Assembly (NCBI GenBank): GCA_011799875.1
Contig: CM022300.1
Coordinates: 234,434,807-234,498,806 of the forward strand
Reading direction: 5' to 3'
From: Thinopyrum elongatum
Lineage: Eukaryota; Streptophyta; Magnoliopsida; Poales; Poaceae
DNA: 64,000 nucleotides
A program made the translations under genes and the position numbers. Of the stretch, positions 56,581 through 64,000 are shown piece after piece. The notes under the pieces were generated by a model, which saw only the letters and a list, made by a program, of their open reading frames with translations, had not been told where the DNA came from and did no database searches. Position 1 is the stretch's first letter, and every line of letters begins with the position of its first letter.

Positions 56581-57451
56581 TGTCTGTGTTCTGGGAACCA
56601 GGGTACCCAGACTTGCCTGCCTGCGGCCCATGGCGTGGCTCCTTCGATGGCCTGGTACGGCCCAGCTGCGAGACTACCAAGACAAGACCCTCGAGAGGGC
56701 CCCTCGGCCTCGCGAGGCGGACGACACCAAGACCTCCAGAGGAGCGGCCTCCCCAGGTTGCCTCTTGAGGAGCGGGGTTTCCTATGCAGGTGCCCAGCCT
56801 CACGAGGCTGCGACGACGTGAGCCATGACGACTAAGGCCAGGCGGGCGCCATCGGGCGCAGAGAATACAGTTTCCCTTTCGGTGCTAAGGGAGCAAGGAC
56901 AGACGTGGGTTCCCATGGAGCCCTCCAAAGGTTTCCATTCTGGTGCAACAAGACCAACACCACAAGCTCGGCAGGATGGATGTCATCACCGAGCCCACTG
57001 CTGCGTCACAACCAGAAGCTTTGCAGGAAAAGACCACCTTTTGTCAGGATAGGGTGTACCTGTTGTCCCCTTTCAATTTGGCCATTGTGGTATCCCTTCC
57101 CGCCTAAGTTTCCAGGGAAGAGGACCGAGGCCACTATAAATATAGGTTAGCCACCACCGTAGAAGGGGTCGACTCATTCTCTCCCCCGAGCCCTCACGAG
57201 GCAGCTCATCCACTATACTTGTTCATCCTCAACCTCCTCGTGAGGCCAATCCACCACAAAGAAGAAGTAGGGTTTTACACCGCAAGGTGGCCCAAACCTG
57301 GGTAAACTGCTGTGTTCATCTTCTCCCCCGCTCACACGAATATGGCTAGGCTAGGCTGTGGGGCAACGAGCTCGAGGCTTGAGAGGTTGAGATCTTCGCA
57401 CATGCCTCAGAGTTCGAACCTTCTTGGGTCTGTGGAGCACTGAATCCGACA
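56581..57451 (+). repeat. 871-bp 5' LTR of element D
   Basis: Starts 'tgtctgtgttctggg' (one change from the family tgtcgg), ends 'gcactgaatccgaca'; TATA box 'tataaata' at 57135-57142. Confidence 0.85.
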
Positions 57452-57471
57452 TTTGGCGCGCCAGGTAGGGG
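57452..57471 (+). other. Primer-binding site of element D
   Basis: 'tttggcgcgccaggtagggg', identical to that of G. Confidence 0.85.
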
Positions 57472-57527
57472 CATGTCGGAGAATCGCTCCTTCCCTGTTC
57501 GCGCTTCGCCCTCGCCTCGTGGCTTCC

Positions 57528-57960
57528 ATGGCGGGCGACGCACCATCAGTCTGGCCACTCGTGGCCCATGGAGACGCCGCGGGTTGCCCGGCCTTCACCT
57601 CTAGCCTGCGTCGGGTCCTGTTGCCAGCGAAGTTTCGACCAGCGCTTCCCCCGCAGTACGACGGTGCCGCGGACACCCGAGAGTTCCTCCAGTCATACGC
57701 GCTGGCCATCGAGTTGGTGGGTGGCAACAATAAGGCCATGGCAAACTGGTTCCCCCTGGCTCTCATGGAGGCCCCTCGATCCTGGCTCCGCGGCCTCCCG
57801 CGTGCCTCGATCTCCTCTTGGGAAGAACTCTGCGACTAGTTCGTCATGCAATTCGCGACTCCGGTGCCCCATGCGGTCACGTGCATCATCGGCGGGTCGC
57901 AAGCGCCTGCCTCTGGCCGCCACATCACGCAGTTTCTCCGCCGGCAAGGTGCTCCCCGGT
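57528..57960 (+). pseudogene. Element D gag, truncated
   Basis: ATG at 57528 (M-A-G-D-A-P-S-V-W-P-L). The gag core has 'YDGAADTREFLQSYALAI' and 'MANWFPLALMEAPRSWL'. A TAG at 57837 follows 'SSWEELCD', and the similarity continues ('GRHITQFLRR') to the insertion of E. It aligns closely with the gag of C, including the place where C's deletion begins. Confidence 0.8.
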
Positions 57961-59462
57961 GATGACCCACAAGTATAGGGGATCTATCATATTCCTTTCG
58001 ATAAGTAAGAGTGTCGAACCCAACGAGGAGCAGAAGGAAATGACAAGCGGTTTTCAGCAAGGTATTCTCTGCAAGCACTGAAATTATCGGTAACAGATAG
58101 TTGTATGATAAGATAATTCATAATGAGTAACAAGTAACTAAAGTAACTAAGGTGTAGCAAGGTGGCCCAATCCTTTTTGTAGCAAAGGACAAGCCTGGAC
58201 GAACTCCTATATAAAGCAAAGCGCTCCCAAGGACACATGGGAATTGTTTTCAAGTTAGTTTTCATCATGCTCATATGATTTGCGTTCGTTACTTTGATAA
58301 TTTGATATGTGGGTGGACCGGTTCTTGGGTGCTGCCCTTCCTTGGACAAGCCACCCACTTATGATTAACCCCTCTCGCAAGCATCCACAACTATGAAAGA
58401 AGAATTAAGATAAATCTAACCATAGCATGAAACATATGGATCCAAATCAGCCCCTTACGAAGCAATGCATAAACTAGGGTTTAAGCTTCTGTCACTCTAG
58501 CAACCCATCATCTACTTATTACTTCCCAATGCCTTCCCCTAGGCCGAAATCATGGTGAAGTGTCATGTAGTCGACGTTCACATAACAGCACTAGAGGAAA
58601 GACAACACACATCTCATCAAAATATCGAACACATACCAAATTCACATGATTACTTATAACAAGACTTCTCCCATGTCCTCAGGAACAAACGTAACTACTC
58701 ACAAAGCATATTCATGCTCATAATCAGAGGAGTATTAATTATCATTAAGGATCTGAACATATGATCTTCCACCGAATAAACCAACTAGCATCAACTATAA
58801 GGAGTAATCAACACTACTAGCAACACACAGGTACCAATCTGAGGTTTTGAGACAAAGATCGGATACGAGAGATGAACTAGGGTTTGAGAGGAGATGGTGC
58901 TGGTGAAGATGTTGATAGCGATTGACCCCCTCTCGATGAGAGGATTGTTGGTGATGACGATGGCTTCGATTTCCCCCTACCGGAGGGAAGTTTCCCCGGT
59001 AGAACAGCTCCGACGGAGCCCTAGAATGGTTCTGCCCAAGTTCCGCCTCGAGACGGCGGCGCTTCGCCCCGAATGCTTCCTTCTGATTTTTTCCATGTCA
59101 AAACACACCATATAGCAGAAGAAGGGCATCGGGGGCCTACTAGGTTGCCCACAAGGCAGGGGGCGCGCCCCCCACCCTTGTGGATGGCTGGTGGCCCCCC
59201 TCTGGTGCTTTCTTTGCCCAATATTTTTTATATAATCCAAAATAATTCTTTGTGAAGTTTCAGGACTTTTGGAGTTGTGCATAATAGGTCTCTAATATTT
59301 GCTCCTTTTCCAGTCCAGAATTCAGCTGCCGGCATTCTCCCTCTTCATGTAAACCTTATAAAATAAGAGAGAAAAGGCATAAGTATTGTGATATAATGTG
59401 TAATAACAGCCCATAATGCGATAAATATTGATATAAAAGCATGATGCAAAATGGACGTATCA
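57961..59462 (-). repeat. 1502-bp 3' LTR of element E
   Basis: 'tgatgacccacaagtatag' at the left and 'aaatggacgtatca' at the right give TGAT..ATCA ends. The LTR contains GC-rich 'gggggcgcgccccccaccc' at about 59158, and a related GC-rich stretch occurs in the interior near 61675-61715. Confidence 0.9.
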
Positions 59463-60984
59463 ACTCCCCCAAGCTTAGACCTCGCTTGTCCTCAAGCGAA
59501 AGCCCAAATCGAAAAATATGTCCACATGTTTAGAGATAGAGGCGTCGATAAAATAAAATACGGACATGAGGGCATCATGATCTTCTTTAGGACAGCAACA
59601 TATATTGTCATATAATTTCTTATGCTAGAGTAACAATTCATTCACAAGGTAGAGTATAAATCAGAAACTTCATTGAAAACTAACAAACTATGATCTCAGT
59701 CATTGAAGTAATTGCAATTTATCAAAACATCGGAAAGAGTCAATTCAAGAGCTTTTCAGCAAGTACACATACTCAACTATCATTTAGTCTTTCACAATTG
59801 CTAACACTCATGCAGTACTTATGAGTTCAAAGCTTCAATCGGACACAGAGAAAGATAGGGGCTTATAGTTTCGCCTCCCAACCTTTTACCTCAAGGGTAA
59901 TGTCAACAATAACACTTTATGATAACCTACATCCGGGTGGATATATATATCTGGATCTCTCCAACACATAGTGCTTGCCAAAAGAAAAAGTGTAAAAAGG
60001 AAAGGTGAAGATCACCACAACTCTTGTATAAGGGTAGAAGGTAAAAGTAAAAGATAGGCCCTTCGCAGAGGGAAGCAGAGGTTGTCATGCGCTTTTATGG
60101 TTGGATGCACAAAATCTTAATGCAAAAGAACTTTATTATGCAGTCTGTCGCTTTTATTTCTTCCATATCACAAGTTCATATAAAGCTTATTTTCTTCACA
60201 CTAATAGATCATACATATTTAGAGAGCAATTTTTATTGCTTGCACCGATGACAACTTACTTGAAGGATCTTACTCAATCCATAGGTAGGTATGGTGGACT
60301 CTCATGGCAAAACTGGGTTAAGGGATATTTGGATGCACAAGTAGTATCCCTACTTGGTGCAAAGGGTTTGGCTAGCATAAGAGGGAAAAGCAAGCTCACC
60401 ATGTTGGAGGATCCATGACAATATAACTTCTATTCGGATATAAGAAAAAATAACCCATTATGTTGTCTTCCTTGTCCAACATCAACTTTTTAGCATGTCA
60501 TATTTTAATGAGTGCTCACAATCACAAAAGATGTCCAAGAAAGTATATTTATATGTGAAGCCTCTCTTTCTTTATTACTTCCTATTAATTGCAACAATGA
60601 CCAAAACTATGTTTGTCAACTCTCAACAAATTTTATTCATCATACTCTTTATATGTGAAGTCATTACTCTCCATAAGATGAATATATGATCTTTTTATTT
60701 CTTTATTTTATTTAATTCCCTCAAGATCATAGCAAGGAAGCAAAGCCCTCAACTCAAAACTACTCTTTATTATATATAACTCACGGACTCGATTACATAA
60801 ATAGATCTCGAAACAAAACTCAAAGCTAGATCATACTAAAACTTTATTCTGCTAGATCAAGATATAACCAAAAGGATCGAACTAAGAAAAAAAAAGATAA
60901 AAGTAAAGGTGTGATTGTGATACAATACCGGGGCATCTCCCCCAAGCTTGGCAGTTGCCAAGGGGAGTGCCCATACCCTTGTAT
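59463..60984 (-). other. 3' non-coding interior of element E
   Basis: It contains the polypurine tract (59463-59476, complement of a G-run) and then 1.5 kb of AT-rich DNA without a supported ORF. A small plus ORF at 60101-60418 has no recognisable domain. Confidence 0.7.
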
Positions 60985-61509
60985 TTAGGTCTCTTTCTTC
61001 GGAGGTGGTGATGATGGAGTTGTTGATGATGAAAGAATTTTATCCTCCGTCTTCCAAGGCATAGGTTCACCATCGTAAAAAGATGAACGAGTCTCCGGGA
61101 TCCTCAAATCTGCAGCCAAACTCATCCTTTTAATTATGTATTCATACTCACAGTTTTGGTTTTGCAGGTCATAGATCTGGGCTTGGAGATGCTCGATTTT
61201 CTCATGAAGCTTGAAGATGGCCTCGCCAATGTTCTCGACATCCAGCTTGTGACCACTAGTAAATTCAGCGATCATCATGTGGTTGGCGTTGAGTCCGCAT
61301 TCCACCATCCCTTGGCACTTGAAGACTTGCCGCTCCACTTCTTCGAGCCTTGTCTCCACGCTTCTGGTCTTCTTTGGCCCTTCAGTATCGCGGATGTGCA
61401 GCACCCCCTCACGCATCTCAATGGTTTGAGGGTGTTGCAGCACCTCCGCAAGATAAGGGTTGATGACCTTCTCGAAAAACTTGTCCTTGGGGGCGCTTGG
61501 AGACGTCAT
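60985..61509 (-). CDS. Coiled-coil ORF downstream of integrase in element E
   Basis: An intact 174-codon ORF (M-T-S-P-S-A-P-K-D-K-F-F-E-K). Residues 50-130 are heptad-like ('RLEEVERQVFKCQGMVE', 'IFKLHEKIEHLQAQIYDL'), and the end is Ser/Pro-rich. There is no signal peptide or membrane segment, so it is not a classical envelope protein although it occupies that position. I recognise it as a recurrent ORF of Triticeae Athila-type elements; its role is unknown. The intact frame in a partly decayed element suggests a young insertion or past selection. Confidence 0.6.
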   Translation of the reverse strand: MTSPSAPKDKFFEKVINPYLAEVLQHPQTIEMREGVLHIRDTEGPKKTRSVETRLEEVERQVFKCQGMVECGLNANHMMIAEFTSGHKLDVENIGEAIFKLHEKIEHLQAQIYDLQNQNCEYEYIIKRMSLAADLRIPETRSSFYDGEPMPWKTEDKILSSSTTPSSPPPKKET

Positions 61510-61836
61510 GGCGATCTGGATCTGTCAGAAAAATAGCTCGAAACAAAGATAGGAGATATTGCCGTGGTACGGTGGTTAAAACCTTCGGGAGATTATATAA
61601 TGATTTTTTACCAACCAAAAGAAGTATTGTGCAAGAAAACGGAGTCCAGAGGGCACACGAGGTGGCCACAAGGCAGGGGGCACGCCCAGGGGGGTAGGGC
61701 GCGCCCTCCACCCTTGTGGTCTCCTCGTGCATCTTTCGGACTACTTTTAATTTTTTCTATTTTTCTAAATATTCCAAAATGGAGAAAAATGCTATTATAA
61801 TAGTTTTGGAGTCGGTTTACTTACCGTACCACATAC
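61510..61836 (-). other. Spacer between integrase and the downstream ORF of element E
   Basis: 327 bp without a supported gene, containing a GC-rich 'ggcagggggcacgccc' stretch similar to one in the LTR. Confidence 0.6.
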
Positions 61837-63378
61837 CTATTCCTTTTCGAAGTCTGAAATGTTCTGGAAAGTATCCCTTATGTACTCCTCCGTTGTTATG
61901 GTATTAATAATATTAGTCTCAACATTTATGGGAGTACGTGAGATATAATGTTTGATTCTTTGACCGTTTACCACCTTCGGATTTGTTCCTTTAGCGTTGT
62001 TGATCTTAATGGCACCAGAACGGTAGACCTCGATAATGTAAGGACCTTCCCATTTAGAGAGAAGCTTTCCTACAAAAAATCTTAAATGAGAGTTGTATAG
62101 AAAAACATGATCACCTACATTAAACTCACGCTTTTGTATCCTCTTGTCATGCCATCTTTTAACTTTTTCTTTAAACAACCTGGCATTCTCATAGGCTTGG
62201 GTTCTCCATTCATCAAGTGAGCTAATGTCAAATAACCTCTTCTCACCGGCAAGTTTGAAATCATAGTTGAGCTCTTTAATAGCCCAATAAGCTTTATGTT
62301 CTAGTTCAAGTGGTAAGTGACATGCTTTTCCATAAACCATTTTATACGGAGACATACCCATAGGGTTTTTATAAGAAATTCTATAAGCCCATAATGCAAT
62401 ATCAAGTTTCTTAGACCAATTCTTTCTAGATCTATTAACAGTCTTTTGCAAAATCAATTTAATCTCTCTATTGCTCAATTCTACTTGACCACTAGACCGA
62501 GGGTGACATGGAGATGCAATTCTATGGTTAACATCATATTTAGCAAGCATTTTATGGAAAGCACCATGAATAAAATGTGAACCACCATCAGTCATTAAAT
62601 ATCTAGGGACTCCAAACCTCAGAAAAATAACTTCTTTAAGCATCTTAATAGAAGTGTTATGATCAGCACTACTAGTTGGAATAGCTTCTACCCACTTAGT
62701 AACGTAATCAACAGCAACTAAAATATGTGTATACCCATTAGAGGAAGGAAAAGGTCCCATATAATCAAAGCCCCAAACATCAAATGGTTCAATAACAAGT
62801 GAATAATTCATAGGCATTTCCTGACGTCTACTAATATTGCCAATTCTCTGGCATTCATCACAAGACAAGACAAACTTACGGGCATCCTTGAAGAGAGTAG
62901 GCCAATAAAAACCGGATTGCAATACCTTGTGTGCAGTTCTATCTCCAGCATGGTGTCCTCCGTAAGCTTCGGAGTGGCACTTGCGTTGGATTTGTTCCTG
63001 TTCATGCTCAGGTACACAACTTCTAATGACACCATCTACTCCTTTATAAAGGTGTGGGTCATCCCAAAAGTAATGTCTTAAATCATAGAAAAACTTTTTC
63101 TTTTGCTGGTATGTGAAACTAGGTGGTATAAATTTAGCAACAATGTAATTAGCATAATCAGCATACCATGGAGTATTATGAGAAGCATTTATGACAGCTA
63201 ATTGCTCATCAGGAAAACTATCATCAATAGGCAGTGGGTCATCAAGAACATTTTCTAACCTAGACAAGTTGTCAGCTACGGGGTTCTCAGCTCCCTTTCT
63301 ATCAATAATATGCAAATCAAATTCTTGTAACAAGAGAACCCATCTAATAAGTCTAGGTTTAGCAACTTTCTTTTCCAT
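61837..63378 (-). CDS. Element E RNase H end and integrase (Athila type)
   Basis: An open frame of 513 codons whose first Met is internal to pol. Residues 1-42 are the end of RNase H ('[12 protein letters not shown]'). Zinc-binding HHCC: His135, His142/143, Cys173, Cys176. The integrase core has Asp205 ('FDYMG'), Asp264 ('MTDGGSHF', with Gly instead of the usual Asn) and Glu300 ('SGQVE'), a D-D-35-E arrangement. The C-terminal part has the G-x-x-VFLYNS..KL..KWEGPY module (GPY/F-type). It catalyses insertion of retrotransposon cDNA. Upstream stops show that the full pol is no longer open. Confidence 0.85.
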   Translation of the reverse strand: MEKKVAKPRLIRWVLLLQEFDLHIIDRKGAENPVADNLSRLENVLDDPLPIDDSFPDEQLAVINASHNTPWYADYANYIVAKFIPPSFTYQQKKKFFYDLRHYFWDDPHLYKGVDGVIRSCVPEHEQEQIQRKCHSEAYGGHHAGDRTAHKVLQSGFYWPTLFKDARKFVLSCDECQRIGNISRRQEMPMNYSLVIEPFDVWGFDYMGPFPSSNGYTHILVAVDYVTKWVEAIPTSSADHNTSIKMLKEVIFLRFGVPRYLMTDGGSHFIHGAFHKMLAKYDVNHRIASPCHPRSSGQVELSNREIKLILQKTVNRSRKNWSKKLDIALWAYRISYKNPMGMSPYKMVYGKACHLPLELEHKAYWAIKELNYDFKLAGEKRLFDISSLDEWRTQAYENARLFKEKVKRWHDKRIQKREFNVGDHVFLYNSHLRFFVGKLLSKWEGPYIIEVYRSGAIKINNAKGTNPKVVNGQRIKHYISRTPINVETNIINTITTEEYIRDTFQNISDFEKE

Positions 63379-64000
63379 AAGATATTTAATAGCAGCATGA
63401 TCAGTGTGAACAGTTACTTTGGAATCAACAATATAAGATCTGAACTTATCACAGGCAAATACAACAGCTAGAAATTCTTTTTCAGTAGTAGCATAATTTC
63501 TCTAGGCACTGTCTAGAGTTTTACTAGCATAATGAATAACATTCAATTTCTTATCAACTCTTTATCCTAGAACAGCACCAACAACATAATCACTAGCATC
63601 ACACATAGTTTCAAAGGGTAAATTCCAATCAGGTGGTTGAACAATAGGTGCAGAAATCAAGGCTTTCTTAAGTATTTCAAATGCTTCTACACAATCATCA
63701 TCAAAAACAAAAGGAACATCTTTTTGCAAGAGATTAGTGAGAGGCCTAGAAATTTTAGAGAAGTCTTTAATAACCCTCCTATAGAAACCAGCATGACTAA
63801 GGAAACTTCTTATACCTTTGATATCTTTAGGACACGGCATCTTTTCAATAGCATCTACTTTAGCTTTATCAACTTCAATACCTCTTTCAGAAATTTTATG
63901 CCCCAAGACAATACCTTCTTTAACCATAAAGTGGCACTTCTCCCAATTCAAGACAAGATTAGTTTCTTCACATCTCTGCAAAACTCGATCAAGGTTGCTT
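63379..64000 (-). pseudogene. Element E reverse transcriptase/RNase H part, broken
   Basis: 63981-63562 is the RT thumb and connection ('LVLNWEKCHFMVKEGIV', 'GIRSFLSHAGFYRRVI', 'FETMCDASDYVVGAVLG'), then a TAA at about 63562. RNase H similarity ('[14 protein letters not shown]') follows a second in-frame TAG near 63502. It continues beyond the window edge, where the YVDD motif would be. Confidence 0.8.

Larger units (their letters stand above)
56581..57960 (+). mobile_element. Element D: plus-oriented gypsy element, 5' LTR and start of gag
   Basis: The LTR at 56581-57451 is followed by a perfect PBS and a gag start, so it is the 5' LTR of a new element and not the 3' LTR of C; no polypurine tract precedes it. 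It is inserted in the pol of C (5 bp before it: 'gcccg') and cut at 57960 by E. Confidence 0.8.
57961..64000 (-). mobile_element. Element E: minus-oriented Athila-type Ty3/gypsy element
   Basis: The 3' LTR is 57961-59462, with the polypurine tract complement 'actcccccaagctt' at 59463. On the minus strand, RT, RNase H and integrase run from 64000 to 61837, followed by an extra coiled-coil ORF (61509-60985) in the place where Athila elements have an env-like gene, and then non-coding DNA. LTR text such as 'gggtcatca' and 'gatacgtccattttgcat' is that of the abundant Triticeae Sabrina/WHAM/Fatima group; I cannot decide between them. The five bases before it are 'cccgg'. The 5' half is outside the window. 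Confidence 0.85.

Noticed and set aside
52396..57451. Tandem retrotransposon sharing the LTR at 56581 (LTR-interior-LTR-interior)
   Set aside because: No polypurine tract precedes 56581 and the pol before it lacks integrase, so a separate insertion of D into C's pol explains it better.

Overview
The window is intergenic DNA of a large plant genome, most likely a Triticeae grass (wheat, Aegilops or barley). It is almost entirely transposable elements: Ty3/gypsy elements with plant primer-binding sites, an Athila-type element, a Sukkula-like large retrotransposon derivative, a CACTA transposon end, Stowaway-like MITEs, and one relic of a plant-specific transcription factor gene (PLATZ). I see no intact host gene, no RNA gene and no bacterial features. 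The family assignments come from recognition of terminal motifs and protein domains, not from searches.

Left third (1-20 kb): a truncated LTR abutting half of a MITE (1-516); low-copy DNA with MITEs, a decayed minus-strand gene-like region with a 45-bp coding repeat (3.35-4.02 kb), a PLATZ zinc-binding remnant (6.49-6.83 kb) inside a field of degenerate repeats, and a 170-bp tandem duplication (8.2-8.5 kb). Then comes one end of a CACTA transposon (10.5-13.46 kb) that landed inside the LTR of a short non-coding LTR element (13.46-15.88 kb), followed by a decayed minus-strand zinc-knuckle/DUF7597-like gene (16.5-19.8 kb).

Right two thirds (19.8-64 kb): a Russian-doll nest of LTR retrotransposons, named here H, G, F, B, A, C, D, E. 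H (minus) is hit by G (plus), G by F (minus), and F by B (minus). B is hit twice: by A (minus, 30819-49353, the only element with both ends visible, target duplication gagcc) and by C (plus). C is hit by D (plus), and D by the Athila-type element E (minus). A also holds a Sukkula-like element (38505-48902) in its 5' LTR. G, F, B, A, C and D have LTRs of about 870-890 bp and the same terminal logic, so one family has inserted repeatedly into itself.

How the parts work together: C-type copies carry gag, protease, reverse transcriptase and RNase H. A and G carry gag and protease but a collapsed or missing reverse transcriptase, so they look non-autonomous. Between the polypurine tract and the pol end, the minus-oriented copies carry a gene on the opposite strand. 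In B, F and H this is a putative gypsy-type transposase-like (Transposase_28) protein, with a coiled-coil C-terminal region in B and F. In A the same slot holds a B3 DNA-binding-domain protein with its own TATA-like box. All coding regions except the Athila integrase ORF and a downstream coiled-coil ORF carry stops or frameshifts.
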